A stretch of DNA of 64,000 nt from Aurantibrevibacter litoralis (GTDB taxonomy: Bacteria > Bacteroidota > Bacteroidia > Flavobacteriales > Flavobacteriaceae). Below, in pieces: positions 7,653 to 17,093 of the stretch; positions within the stretch are counted from its first letter, which is position 1; the number at the start of each line of letters is the position of its first letter. A program made the position numbers and the translations under genes. The stretch is taken from positions 1-64,000 of the forward strand of contig NZ_JAYEEQ010000020.1 of assembly GCF_034651555.1 (NCBI RefSeq), read 5' to 3'. The notes under the pieces are model-generated. The model was not told the origin of the DNA, did no database searches, and saw only the letters and a program-made list of their open reading frames with translations.

Positions 7653-9200
7653 GTGAATAGAGAATTAATCATAAGATCTAATTCCGATACCATAGATTTT
7701 GCTTTACTAAAGGATGGAAAACTAATAGAATTACATAAAGAAGAAGAGAGCAACAACTTTGCGGTAGGCGATATTTTTATCGCTAAAGTGCGCAAACCGG
7801 TTACCGGTCTAAATGCGGCTTTTGTAAACGTAGGTTATGAAAAAGATGCTTTTTTGCACTATCATGACTTAGGGCCTCAATTATCTACCATGTTAAAATT
7901 CATTAAACAAGTTAGCACCGGAAGGCTCAAAGAGTATTCCTTAAGCGACTTTCCGTCCGAACCAGATATTGATAAGGATGGTAGCATTAACGATGTTATC
8001 AAAGCCAATCAATCTTTATTAGTACAAATTGTTAAGGAACCCATTTCAACCAAAGGCCCAAGAATAAGCTCTGAGCTATCCATTGCCGGACGCTATTTGG
8101 TTATGGTCCCTTTTTCTGATCGCGTCTCGGTTTCACAGAAAATTGAGAGCAACGAAGAAAAAGACAGGCTTAAAAGACTTGTAAAGAGTATAAAGCCAAA
8201 AGGATTTGGTGTCATCATCCGAACAGTTGCAGAAGGCAAAAAAGTAGCGGAACTAGACAAAGATCTACAAAATTTACTGACCAAATGGTCCGTAATGTGT
8301 AAAAAATTGCAAAAAGCACCACATCCGTCAAAAGTTTTGGTAGAACTCAACCGTGCTTCTTCCATTTTAAGAGACGTGTTCAACGATAGCTTTACAGGCG
8401 TTTATGTTGATGATGAAACGCTTTATGCCCAAGTAAAAGATTATGTGCAAGAAATTGCTCCCGAAAAAGAGGCTATTGTTAAGTTGTATTCTTCGCCCGT
8501 ACCTATATTTGAAAAATTTGGTATTGAACGGCAAATAAAAACATCCTTTGGGCGAACCGCCACAATGAGTAAAGGCGCCTACTTAATTATAGAACATACC
8601 GAAGCGCTCCACGTTATCGACGTAAACAGCGGTAATCGTTCTAATAAGGCCAAGAATCAAGAAGATACAGCTTTAGAAGTAAATCTTTTGGCGGCTTCCG
8701 AAATCGCAAGACAATTGCGATTGCGTGATATGGGGGGGATTATTGTGGTCGATTTTATTGATATGACCAAAGGGGAGCATCGAAGAAAACTTTTTGATCA
8801 CCTTCGGGACGAGATGAAAGAAGACCGGGCAAAACACAAAATATTACCGCCTAGTAAGTTCGGACTTATACAAATAACAAGACAGCGGGTACGTCCCGAA
8901 ATGAATATTAAAACCAGTGAAGAGAATCCCGATGCCCCCGGGCAGGAAGTGGAAGCACCAATTGGTTTAATTGATAGGATTAACGTAGATCTCGAAAGGC
9001 TGTTAAAAGGTCCGGCTGCCCATAATGGCATTGTACTTAATACACATCCATTTATTGCGGCATACCTCACAAAAGGGTTTCCATCTATACGTTCTAAATG
9101 GTTTTTAGAACACAAGAAGTGGATAAAAATACAACCCCGAGATGCCTACACCTATCTCGAATTTCGTTTTAAAGACAAGGACGGAAAAAAAATATATTAA
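7653..9200 (+). CDS. rng: Ribonuclease G/E family endoribonuclease
   Basis: The 515-residue protein has an N-terminal S1-like RNA-binding region (GDIFIAKVRKPVTGLNAAFVNVGYEKDAFLH, residues about 37-67) and the RNase E/G catalytic core with the two acidic Mg2+ sites in HVIDVNSGNR and GGIIVVDFIDM. It would process rRNA and mRNA. The start is GTG at 7653 (MNRELIIRSNSD). Between the catalytic core and the C-terminal small domain I do not see the CPxCxG zinc-link of E. coli RNase E; the local sequence is RQRVRPEMNIKTSEENPDAPG. An insert around residues 80-120 (LSDFPSEPDIDKDGS) is typical of flavobacterial copies. Confidence 0.94.
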   Translation: MNRELIIRSNSDTIDFALLKDGKLIELHKEEESNNFAVGDIFIAKVRKPVTGLNAAFVNVGYEKDAFLHYHDLGPQLSTMLKFIKQVSTGRLKEYSLSDFPSEPDIDKDGSINDVIKANQSLLVQIVKEPISTKGPRISSELSIAGRYLVMVPFSDRVSVSQKIESNEEKDRLKRLVKSIKPKGFGVIIRTVAEGKKVAELDKDLQNLLTKWSVMCKKLQKAPHPSKVLVELNRASSILRDVFNDSFTGVYVDDETLYAQVKDYVQEIAPEKEAIVKLYSSPVPIFEKFGIERQIKTSFGRTATMSKGAYLIIEHTEALHVIDVNSGNRSNKAKNQEDTALEVNLLAASEIARQLRLRDMGGIIVVDFIDMTKGEHRRKLFDHLRDEMKEDRAKHKILPPSKFGLIQITRQRVRPEMNIKTSEENPDAPGQEVEAPIGLIDRINVDLERLLKGPAAHNGIVLNTHPFIAAYLTKGFPSIRSKWFLEHKKWIKIQPRDAYTYLEFRFKDKDGKKIY

Positions 9201-9202
9201 TA

Positions 9203-9238
9203 AAAAAAGCGGCTTCGATTATCGGAGCCGCTTTTTTT
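9203..9238. terminator. Bidirectional terminator between rng and the DUF1080 gene
   Basis: AAAAAAAGCGGCT pairs with AGCCGCTTTTTTT and the stem continues inward through CGAT/ATCG with one mismatch. A-run on one side and T-run on the other suit both convergent genes. Confidence 0.85.
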
Positions 9239-9255
9239 ATTGAAGCTATCTGCAA

Positions 9256-10203
9256 TTATAGTTTAGCCATTGGCGTAACCTCTATTTTCCGAAACTCCAC
9301 CGGGCCATGATCTCCTTGAATCATAAAAGGGCCTGGCGTTTCTTCTTTACTGTCCAAAGCGCCTCCGGTTATACCGGGAATTATTTGGTCATTGATGATC
9401 GTTTTGCCGTTGGCTACAAGGGTAAGTCTTCTTCCAATGAGGGTAATATCAAAAGTTTGCCATTCCCTGGGACTTTTTGCTACTTGTTCATTTGGCGTTA
9501 GAAAGCCGTAGACCCCACCGAACAATACGTCCGAAGGCTCTTGCCCTTTACTGTCCATGATTTGCACCTCATACCGCCCACGAAGATAGATGCCGCTATT
9601 ACTGCCCTCCGGAATACGAAATTCTACATTCAATTTAAAATCGGTAAAGGTGGCATCCGAAACTAAATTAGCTCCGGATTTCGGACTTTTTAAAATTCCT
9701 TCTTCTACGATCCATTGATTTTCCGCTCCCATGGCGTGCCAACCGTTTAAATTTTTACCATTAAAAAGGGCTTGGGTAGCCCCCCAAACAGGTGTATTGG
9801 TATAGGCCAATTGTGGTGCCCGTACCCCAGTCCACGAATATGTTTTTCTGTCTGTATACACCATAGTGCCTGTTAGTGTTTCTCCTTGTAGTTGCCCTTC
9901 AAATTCCATGTAACGCTCACCAGGCTCCCATTGTGGCGGAATAGCAAAGCTAAATTTTCCGTCTTTTACTTTTACTTCTGCAATAGGTCTGGCGCTTCCA
10001 AACGCATACACAAAACGCCCCACTAAGGTATGATTTCCGGAATGACGAATTTCCAACCAAGAAGGCAATTCTTTGCCCTCTTGCGCAATCACCAAATCCC
10101 ATCGGCCTTCTAAGGGGTTTGTATCTTGCGCCATAACAGGGAGAGAAAGTAGCAGGCCATAAAGAATGGTGAAGCTTAAAAATAAAGATGATCTAATGTT
10201 CAT
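9256..10203 (-). CDS. Secreted DUF1080 protein (3-keto-disaccharide hydrolase family)
   Basis: The 315-residue product has a signal peptide (residues 1-25, ending PVMAQ) and two parts. Residues about 30-130 form a beta-rich N-terminal domain (GRWDLVIAQEGKELPSWLE). Residues about 140-312 form a concanavalin-like DUF1080 domain with the signature LFNGKNLNGWHAMG, the paired strands NSGIYLRGRYEVQIMDS and the closing GPFMIQGDHGPVEFRKIEV. Several members of this family act on 3-keto-glycosides, but no partner dehydrogenase is found in the window, so the substrate is open. It is convergent with rng and behind a shared terminator. Confidence 0.88.
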   Translation of the reverse strand: MNIRSSLFLSFTILYGLLLSLPVMAQDTNPLEGRWDLVIAQEGKELPSWLEIRHSGNHTLVGRFVYAFGSARPIAEVKVKDGKFSFAIPPQWEPGERYMEFEGQLQGETLTGTMVYTDRKTYSWTGVRAPQLAYTNTPVWGATQALFNGKNLNGWHAMGAENQWIVEEGILKSPKSGANLVSDATFTDFKLNVEFRIPEGSNSGIYLRGRYEVQIMDSKGQEPSDVLFGGVYGFLTPNEQVAKSPREWQTFDITLIGRRLTLVANGKTIINDQIIPGITGGALDSKEETPGPFMIQGDHGPVEFRKIEVTPMAKL

Positions 10204-10316
10204 TTTTAAATGTTTATAAAAGTTAGGTTATAGCCCTCCAAGATACCAAATATTGTAGACTTGTCCTAACTCAAAACGTGTCCTATTAGGAGTAAAATGC
10301 CCCATTAAATTTAACG

Positions 10317-10324
10317 TAATTTTG
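10317..10324 (+). promoter_or_regulatory. Candidate -7 element before recX
   Basis: TAATTTTG matches TAnnTTTG and lies about 75 bases before the preferred recX start (33 bases before the ATG at 10357). No convincing TTG element was found upstream. Confidence 0.4.
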
Positions 10325-10398
10325 CATTGTCATTTGGGTTTGCCATAGCGAAGCAAATGGCTCTTAAAGAATTAAAAAATTACGTACATTCGATAGTA

Positions 10399-10887
10399 AT
10401 GAAGTACATCGTGACCAAACCTTATACATCGTATACGCTCACTGAGGCTATAAAAAAATTAGAAGGGTATTGCGCCTATCAGGATCGTTGCCATAAAGAG
10501 GTGGCTACAAAATTAAAGGAAATGCGGATGATTCCTGAAGCTATAGACCAAATTATGACACATCTTATACAACATAACTTTCTTAGTGAAGAGCGTTTTG
10601 CTCGAAGTTATGCTCGTGGAAAATTTAATATAAAAAAGTGGGGGAAATTAAAGATTACCCGTGAATTAGAACTACGAGAGATATCAAAATTCAATATACA
10701 AATTGCCCTTAGAGAGATCGATGATGGTGCTTATATAGCCACATTGGACGCACTCGCTCGAAAGAAATTAGCTTCGCTGTCTGAAAGCGACCCCCAAAAA
10801 AAAAGAAAAAAATTAATAGATTATTTAATGTATAGGGGGTGGGAAAGCCACTTAATTTATGACAAAATTCGCGAATTAATCCCCTAA
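10399..10887 (+). CDS. recX: Recombination regulator RecX
   Basis: RecX binds RecA filaments and inhibits their extension. The family pattern of three three-helix repeats is present: LTEAIKKLEGYCAYQDRCHKEV, then IDQIMTHLIQHNFLSEERFARSYARGKFNIKKWG, then LIDYLMYRGWESHLIYDKI. The start is uncertain. The frame is open from a TTG at 10327 and has ATGs at 10357 and 10399; 10399 (MKYIVTKPYTSYTLTEA, 162 residues) fits the usual family length best. The stop overlaps the end of the convergent cupin-like gene by four bases. Confidence 0.88.
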   Translation: MKYIVTKPYTSYTLTEAIKKLEGYCAYQDRCHKEVATKLKEMRMIPEAIDQIMTHLIQHNFLSEERFARSYARGKFNIKKWGKLKITRELELREISKFNIQIALREIDDGAYIATLDALARKKLASLSESDPQKKRKKLIDYLMYRGWESHLIYDKIRELIP

Positions 10888-11744
10888 TAACCATTTCGTT
10901 TTCTCGTTCTACGAATAGCTTCTTCGTTTTTCCAATCGATCCATTTTTGCCCTTGTAGCTTACGCATCAGATTATCCATGTGCCGCATAAAGAAAAAATT
11001 ATACAGTGCTCGTGCAAAGTTTTTTGGATTACGAGCTACTGCGCGTAAACTCATAGAAAATCCGGGGGTAAGGTATTTCATATAGTGCCAATAGCCCTCG
11101 GGCATATATAATACTTCACCGTGTTTTAAACAGGTTTTAAACCCTTCAGCTTTTTTTAGGGCAGGCCATGTGGTATAATCGGGATTCGAAAAATCGATGC
11201 TTTCATGTGTAATTAGGGAATGAGGCACTTTGTATAGATACGGATTCTGAGATTGTGGAAAGAGAATAATTTCCTTTTTACCTTGAAAATGAAAGTGAAA
11301 GATATTAGCTAAATCCAGGTCGTAATGCATAAAAGTATAGGAATCTGATCCGCCAAAAAAAAGCATGGGTAGCCCTTTCATAAGCCGCAGACCAAAATCC
11401 GGATAACAAAAATCCTTTTGCAGTTCGGGTACTTGTTTCAATATATTCCAAAGAAAAATACGGTAGCGGGTAGGTTCCTTTTTTAACAGATCGATGTATT
11501 CTGTCATTTTCATTTGAGCGTGCGGCTCGTTGAAGCCGTCTTTATGACTTACTGGCCTGTCGTCGTAAAGAGGCACTATTTTGTCTCCGGCTACGTGTTG
11601 CATATAGTCCAAATTCCATTTGGTAAAAGCAGGCCAATCCTCTATAAACCTTTCAATGACCACTGGTTTTTGAGGTTTCAAATAGTCCTTTATAAAGGCC
11701 TCTTTGCTTAGGGTTTTTACCCTCGGAATCTCCTGTAGCTTCAA
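10884..11744 (-). CDS. JmjC/cupin_8-like protein
   Basis: The 286-residue protein resembles the cupin-like (JmjC, Fe(II)/2-oxoglutarate) family: PVVIERFIEDWPAFTKWNLDYM near the start, the HxD metal pair in FMHYDLDLANIFHFHFQGKKE (about residues 139-159), and the distal His in LYMPEGYWHYMKYL (about residue 220). Members hydroxylate protein side chains such as Asp, Asn or Arg in ribosomal and other proteins; the substrate here is unknown. Sequence around the metal site is complete, so it is probably active. It stands alone, convergent with recX and 136 bases downstream of bioB on the same strand. Confidence 0.85.
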   Translation of the reverse strand: MKLQEIPRVKTLSKEAFIKDYLKPQKPVVIERFIEDWPAFTKWNLDYMQHVAGDKIVPLYDDRPVSHKDGFNEPHAQMKMTEYIDLLKKEPTRYRIFLWNILKQVPELQKDFCYPDFGLRLMKGLPMLFFGGSDSYTFMHYDLDLANIFHFHFQGKKEIILFPQSQNPYLYKVPHSLITHESIDFSNPDYTTWPALKKAEGFKTCLKHGEVLYMPEGYWHYMKYLTPGFSMSLRAVARNPKNFARALYNFFFMRHMDNLMRKLQGQKWIDWKNEEAIRRTRKRNGY

Positions 11745-11879
11745 TATGTATCAGGTTGTTATCTGTTTTTTATGAATATGCCTAAATTCCATAAAAAATC
11801 TAGTATACATGCATTTAAATATAGCGCTCCCGCCAAAAAAGGGTCTTTTCGCGTAGCGCGCAAGACTCCCTACCGTTAT

Positions 11880-12968
11880 TTATCTTCTAGACTTATCATT
11901 GGCCATTTCATTGCGTTCTATGCTATGGCTTGGACGACTCCATTTTGGTTTTTCGCCTAATGCATTATGGGCAGTGTCTTTGGCTTCTACCGTTTCAGGT
12001 TGCGCCATTTTTACGAAGGGTTTTTGCGGTACTAGTCCCAAAAGCTTAAACATGGCCATATCCTCATTAACATCCGGATTAGGCGTTGTCAGTAATTTAT
12101 CTCCGGCAAAAATGGAATTCGCTCCGGCAAAAAAGCACAGTGCTTGGCCTTCTCTAGTCATTTCGTTTCTTCCAGCCGATAGGCGTACCTGTGTTTGCGG
12201 CATTACGATACGAGTTGTTGCCACCATACGAATCATGTCCCAAATAGCGATGGGTTCCATGGCTTCCATGGGGGTTCCTTTTACCGCTACCAAAGCGTTA
12301 ATGGGAACCGACTCGGGTTGTGGGTTTAGGGTCGCTAGGGCAACCAGCATTCCGGCACGGTCTTCCAAATCTTCTCCCATTCCTATAATCCCGCCACTGC
12401 AAACCGTTACATTGCTCTTACGCACATTGGCAATGGTATCTAGGCGATCCTGAAAGGCACGGGTAGAAATAACATCTTTATAGTAATCTTCTGAAGTATC
12501 TAAGTTATGATTATACGCATAAAGTCCGGCCTCCGCCAAACGCAGTGCCTGATTTTCTGTGATCATACCTAGTGTGCAGCAGACTTCCATATCTAATTTG
12601 TTGATGGTTCGGACCATTTCCAGCACTTGGTCAAACTCGGGGCCATCTTTAACATTCCGCCATGCCGCACCCATACAAACTCTAGAACTTCCCGAGGATT
12701 TTGCTCGTAATGCTTGCGCCTTTACCTGAGAAACAGACATTAAATCGTTGCCTTCTATATTTGTATGGTACCGTGCTGCTTGCGGGCAATATCCGCAATC
12801 TTCTGGACAGCCCCCTGTTTTAATAGAAATTAAGGTGGACACCTGCACCGTATTAGGTTCATGATGAGTACGATGTACGGAGGCCGCTTCATAGAGTAAA
12901 TCCATTAAAGGCTTGTTGTAAATATCAAGTATTTCGGCTTTAGTCCAATTATGTCTCAGGTTGCTCAT
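11880..12968 (-). CDS. bioB: Biotin synthase
   Basis: BioB is the radical-SAM enzyme that inserts sulfur into dethiobiotin. The SAM-cluster motif CPEDCGYC (CxxxCxxC) is at about residues 54-61. The 2Fe-2S and substrate residues are seen in CCTLGMI, YNHNLDTSEDYY and CSGGIIGMGE; RLSAGRNEM near residue 265 carries the Arg ligand. The 362 residues are slightly longer than average because of a polar tail after residue 330. It is the last gene of the minus-strand biotin cluster, 99 bases after the ketosynthase gene. Confidence 0.97.
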   Translation of the reverse strand: MSNLRHNWTKAEILDIYNKPLMDLLYEAASVHRTHHEPNTVQVSTLISIKTGGCPEDCGYCPQAARYHTNIEGNDLMSVSQVKAQALRAKSSGSSRVCMGAAWRNVKDGPEFDQVLEMVRTINKLDMEVCCTLGMITENQALRLAEAGLYAYNHNLDTSEDYYKDVISTRAFQDRLDTIANVRKSNVTVCSGGIIGMGEDLEDRAGMLVALATLNPQPESVPINALVAVKGTPMEAMEPIAIWDMIRMVATTRIVMPQTQVRLSAGRNEMTREGQALCFFAGANSIFAGDKLLTTPNPDVNEDMAMFKLLGLVPQKPFVKMAQPETVEAKDTAHNALGEKPKWSRPSHSIERNEMANDKSRR

Positions 12969-13067
12969 AAAGCTGTTGTATTACAAATCAAAAATAACCT
13001 ATTTAAAAATCAAATCCCAAAAAAAGAACTGTTCCATTTGTTCTATGACCTCTGTTACTGGATCCTT

Positions 13068-14225
13068 TTATCTTTTAGACACCAATATACTTACTGCATT
13101 TCCACCGAAACCCACTGCATTAACCATAATTTTTCGCAATTTCAAGGGCGCTTTCTTATAGTTTATATACGGCACTTTAATAAATTTTTGGTGTTGTAAC
13201 ATCAATACGGCCATTTGTAAGCTAAACATCCCGGAAGCACCAAAAGTATGCCCAATTTTCCATTTGTTATTGGTTAGTGCCGGGAGCTGTTTTTGAAATA
13301 CCCTTTCTATAGCGAACCGTTCTGCAATGTCGCCTTTTAGAGTGCCCGGGGCATGCATAACCACAGCATCGACTTCATCTGCCGAAGTATGCGCTAACGC
13401 CATTTGCATGGAACGTTGAAAACACACGGCATCGGTTGAAATAGAAATATTGTGTTCCAATGGTTCCGTAGCATACCCAATACCCTCAATAACTGCTAAT
13501 GCATTATGTGTAATACCCTTCTCCAAAGTACAGACCGATGCGCCTTCTCCGAGTGCCATAGAATTTCTTTTTTTGTCAAAATCCATAGCGCGACAGGGAT
13601 AGTGGTCACTGCCATCGGCATATATCTTTAGTGCCTTCATTTGGGCAATCGTAAAAACCGTTAGTGGCGCTTCACTACCACCTACCAAAAACGTATCGGC
13701 CATACCGCTACCAATCCACGCTATACCGTTTAGAACTGCATGCAGCCCGGTGGAGCAGGTAATAGAATGTGAAATTTCCGGTCCCAAAGTGCCCAAATCA
13801 TGCGCAACCCAAGAGGAGATATTCCCTAAGGTTGTGGTTGGTGATGCAAGTGTTGATGTTTTCTTATCTCGGATAAATTCCTCATGGTACTTTTCAAAAA
13901 GCGTTGTTGCACCTCTAGAAGAACCGATGTTAATGCCAAAATTACGGTTGCCTATCCAACCCGCATCCGCAATGGCCTTTCTGGCTACATATAAAGCATA
14001 AAGGACACTTGGATCTAGATTTTTATATTTGGCATCTGATGTTTTTAGTTGCCCTATTTCGGCTCTTGCATGCGCCGATAAAGGTGCTATCCATGCTTCA
14101 TTTTCTTGAAAAAAATCCCGCTGAAAAAAATGGTCATCATGCTGATAACCACGCCAAATTTCATCGGTAGAAATGCCTATGGGGGAGATGGAAGAGAACG
14201 CTGTTATAGAAATGGGTGACAACAT
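13068..14225 (-). CDS. Beta-ketoacyl synthase in the biotin cluster
   Basis: A condensing enzyme of the FabF/KAS II fold (385 residues) with the full Cys-His-His triad: Cys in ITCSTGLHAV (about 156), His in VMHAPGTLKGD (about 291) and His in IGHTFGASGMFSLQ (about 324). It is shorter than FabF (about 412) and its N-terminus is divergent. Placed between bioA and bioB (25 bases from bioA), it probably helps build the pimeloyl chain that BioF consumes. No bioC, bioH or other pimelate gene is seen in this cluster. That role is inferred from context; a normal fatty-acid elongation role is the alternative. Confidence 0.85.
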   Translation of the reverse strand: MLSPISITAFSSISPIGISTDEIWRGYQHDDHFFQRDFFQENEAWIAPLSAHARAEIGQLKTSDAKYKNLDPSVLYALYVARKAIADAGWIGNRNFGINIGSSRGATTLFEKYHEEFIRDKKTSTLASPTTTLGNISSWVAHDLGTLGPEISHSITCSTGLHAVLNGIAWIGSGMADTFLVGGSEAPLTVFTIAQMKALKIYADGSDHYPCRAMDFDKKRNSMALGEGASVCTLEKGITHNALAVIEGIGYATEPLEHNISISTDAVCFQRSMQMALAHTSADEVDAVVMHAPGTLKGDIAERFAIERVFQKQLPALTNNKWKIGHTFGASGMFSLQMAVLMLQHQKFIKVPYINYKKAPLKLRKIMVNAVGFGGNAVSILVSKR

Positions 14226-14250
14226 AGAACGTATAGGGTAGCTTTAAAAA

Positions 14251-15519
14251 TTACACCAAATCCAGAGCAGATTGTATGGCGGAATATATTTTTTTCATTT
14301 GTTTTTTAGAAATCGTATACGGAGCCAAAATATAGATGGTGTTACCCAAAGGACGCAAAAAAACACCGTGATTCATAAAATGGTGAAACAGTTTGTTCCG
14401 TAAATCTCCGTAGCGTTCCATGGCCACGGCCAAGTCCAAGGCATATATGATGCCTGTTTGTCTTGTATGTGCTACTTTGGGATGTGTTCTAATTTCGACA
14501 TCGAACTTCTGATGCCATTTTTGGATACGCTGTATTTTTTTTTGAATTTTGTTCGATTTAAGTAATGCAATACCTGCCAATGCAGCGGCACAAGCAATAG
14601 GATTTGCCGTATAGGTGTGCCCATGAAATAGACCTTTTGCTAAATCGTCGCTGTAAAATGCATCGAAAACATCTTGTGTACAAGTTGTAATAGCCATAGG
14701 AACCATCCCTGCCGTTAATGCTTTAGAAAGGCACATCATATCGGGTTTGATAGGGATATAGTCCGAGGCGAAAAATTGCCCAGTTTTGCCAAATCCGGTC
14801 ATAACTTCATCTGCAATGGTCAAAACCTTATGGGAAGATACAAGTTCAAGTATCGGGGCAAGGTGTTCTGCATTGTACATTTGCATGGCCGCCGCACCCT
14901 GCACCAAGGGTTCGTATATAAAAGCCGCTATATCGTTTTTTTGAAGTCTTTGTGTTAAAAAATTTAAGGTGGCGTCCAAGTTCGCTGAGGTTGGTATAGG
15001 AATGCGTTCTACCGCCAAACTAAAATCTGTAAAAGACCCGTTATATACAGAGAGGCCCGAAACGGACATGGCACCGAATGTATCCCCATGAAAACCATTT
15101 TCGAATGCCAGAAAAACCGATCGTTTATCACCTCGGTTATCATGGTACTGTAATGCCATTTTTAAGGCGATATCCACCGCCGTAGAACCATTATCCGAAA
15201 AAAATAATTTATTTTGATTGTGCGGTAGCATTTTTATGAGTGCTTCCGATAATGCTACGGCGGGTTGGTGTGTAAAACCGCTAAATACCACCTGATCTAA
15301 AATCTGCAGTTGCTCTTGTACTTTTTCAACTATTTTTTCATTACAATGACCGTACATGCACGTGTACCAAGAGGCAATACCATCTATATATTCTTTACCC
15401 GCCTCATCGGTCAAAACACATCCTTTTGCCGTGGTAATGGCCAACATATCCGGATAAAGTTTGTGTTGTGTAAGGGGATGCCAAAGATGCTGTTTATCTC
15501 TTTTGGAAATATTTTTCAA
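14251..15519 (-). CDS. bioA: Adenosylmethionine-8-amino-7-oxononanoate aminotransferase
   Basis: BioA makes 7,8-diaminopelargonate from KAPA using SAM as the amino donor. It opens with the family-specific DKQHLWHPLTQHK, has the active-site segment DGIASWYTCMYGHCN, the PLP-binding Asp in IADEVMTGFGKTG and the Schiff-base Lys in CLSKALTAGMVPMA. The frame has no ATG near its start; TTG at 15519 (MKNISKRDKQ) is used, matching the length of relatives (422 residues). It is followed 25 bases later by the ketosynthase gene. Confidence 0.96.
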   Translation of the reverse strand: MKNISKRDKQHLWHPLTQHKLYPDMLAITTAKGCVLTDEAGKEYIDGIASWYTCMYGHCNEKIVEKVQEQLQILDQVVFSGFTHQPAVALSEALIKMLPHNQNKLFFSDNGSTAVDIALKMALQYHDNRGDKRSVFLAFENGFHGDTFGAMSVSGLSVYNGSFTDFSLAVERIPIPTSANLDATLNFLTQRLQKNDIAAFIYEPLVQGAAAMQMYNAEHLAPILELVSSHKVLTIADEVMTGFGKTGQFFASDYIPIKPDMMCLSKALTAGMVPMAITTCTQDVFDAFYSDDLAKGLFHGHTYTANPIACAAALAGIALLKSNKIQKKIQRIQKWHQKFDVEIRTHPKVAHTRQTGIIYALDLAVAMERYGDLRNKLFHHFMNHGVFLRPLGNTIYILAPYTISKKQMKKIYSAIQSALDLV

Positions 15520-15605
15520 CCTTCATCGTTTTAAAGTTATAGAAACCTTTTATATTGTTTTTTAATTTACCTTGCAAAGATCAATAAATTATCCTTTAAG
15601 GACTA

Positions 15606-17093
15606 ATGCTGACAAAAATTGCTCATTACCTTACGCCAAATTACGCTAATCTTAGCCTATGGCGGGTTTTTTGGATTCTTTTCTGGGTTACTCTTTTTAT
15701 TCGTTTTCCTTTTTTTTTCAGAGACTACATCGATAGGGATGAAAGTACTTTTATCCTCATGGGTCAATCGTGGGTAGATGGGTATTTACCGTATACCCAA
15801 TTATGGGATTTAAAACCACCTATTGTATTTCTCTTTTTTGCGATCATCATTTCAATTTTTGGAAAAAGTTTTATCGCCATTCGTTTTTTTGGCTGTCTTT
15901 TAGTCGTTATTAGTGCCCTTTTCACTTTTAAAATAGCCGCTACCATCAGCACCAAGAAAGTTGCTTTTTGGGCTGCTCTCGGTTGTGCCCTTTTACAAAG
16001 TATGTTTGGGAGCGTACAAGGTGTAATGTCCGAACATATCAGTATGGCTTTTTTTATGCCTGCCCTATATCTTATTTTAAAGAAGAATTCTGTTTTTTGG
16101 GTTTTTACGGCAGGGGTACTCATGGGACTTGCGGTCATGACCAAACTAAACTTAGCGTATGCCGTACTTTTAGTGGGTCTATTTATACTCTATGTAGCTT
16201 TTACAAAAAATTATATTTCTAAAGGGCTAGGGCTTGCCACAGCGTATGCGTTTGGCATCCTTCTTGTCATTTTTTGTACTTTTTTGCCCTATTACGATAA
16301 AGGCATCTCTTTGGTATGGTGGCATTCTGTAGTACGTGCGTCATTGGAATACGCAGATACGACATGGGCGTCTACCCTAAAAATGACCCCCTTTTTTTTA
16401 TTTATTGCTCTTTTTTTTCTTTGGGTTTGGAAGAAAAAATACATCAACCTTAAAAATATACACCAACAGATTTTAATGATCGCTTTTTTGGGAATTCTTT
16501 TTTCCTTTGTTAAGGCAGGTCATATCAATGGTCATTACCTCATTCAACTATACCCTATCTTAATCATCTTTTTTGCGCTATCTGTGAGTAGCATTCCTTT
16601 TCCGGCTACATGGAACTATAAACCCTATGTACTGCTTTTAGTATTGTTGCCCGTGGAGGCTTACAATGAATACTACACTATTACAGAAAATAAAGAAGAA
16701 GAAGGCTCCTATTACAACGGCGAGGGGTTTGAGGTTCCGGAGTATATTGCAAAAAATAACCTAAGCGCAAATAATATACTATTTCTCGATTTTCATATCG
16801 GCTACTGGGTAATGGGTAGAAAACCGCCTACACTATCTTCTACGCACCCGAGCAATCTTTGCAGAGACGAATTATTTCCTTTTTACCAGAACCCAAGAAC
16901 ATCGTCCTTAGAAGAGATACAATTTGTACTGCGAGAACTTAAGCCCGAACTTATCGTTACCCGAAAAAATAGACGGCTGTTTGAAAAACATTATACAGCG
17001 GAAAATACATATATGGCAAACTATCTTGCTACAGAATACGACACCATACAGACTATAGATAATGCCCTTATATACAAACGTTTAAAGAAGTAG
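15606..17093 (+). CDS. ArnT/PMT-type membrane glycosyltransferase
   Basis: The 495-residue protein has about ten to twelve membrane helices. After the first comes an acidic loop RDYIDRDESTFILMG and DLKPPIVFL, which match the catalytic Asp/Glu region of GT-C enzymes of the ArnT/PMT_2 (glycosyltransferase 39/83) group using polyprenyl-phosphate sugars. A soluble C-terminal domain starts near residue 375. It faces against all the biotin genes and overlaps the end of bioD by 12 bases, so it is an insertion into that cluster on the other strand. Acceptor and sugar cannot be told from sequence. Confidence 0.82.
   Translation: MLTKIAHYLTPNYANLSLWRVFWILFWVTLFIRFPFFFRDYIDRDESTFILMGQSWVDGYLPYTQLWDLKPPIVFLFFAIIISIFGKSFIAIRFFGCLLVVISALFTFKIAATISTKKVAFWAALGCALLQSMFGSVQGVMSEHISMAFFMPALYLILKKNSVFWVFTAGVLMGLAVMTKLNLAYAVLLVGLFILYVAFTKNYISKGLGLATAYAFGILLVIFCTFLPYYDKGISLVWWHSVVRASLEYADTTWASTLKMTPFFLFIALFFLWVWKKKYINLKNIHQQILMIAFLGILFSFVKAGHINGHYLIQLYPILIIFFALSVSSIPFPATWNYKPYVLLLVLLPVEAYNEYYTITENKEEEGSYYNGEGFEVPEYIAKNNLSANNILFLDFHIGYWVMGRKPPTLSSTHPSNLCRDELFPFYQNPRTSSLEEIQFVLRELKPELIVTRKNRRLFEKHYTAENTYMANYLATEYDTIQTIDNALIYKRLKK

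Noticed and set aside
11899..12453. 184-codon open frame on the plus strand
   Set aside because: It is the antisense of bioB, whose radical-SAM motifs are clear on the minus strand.
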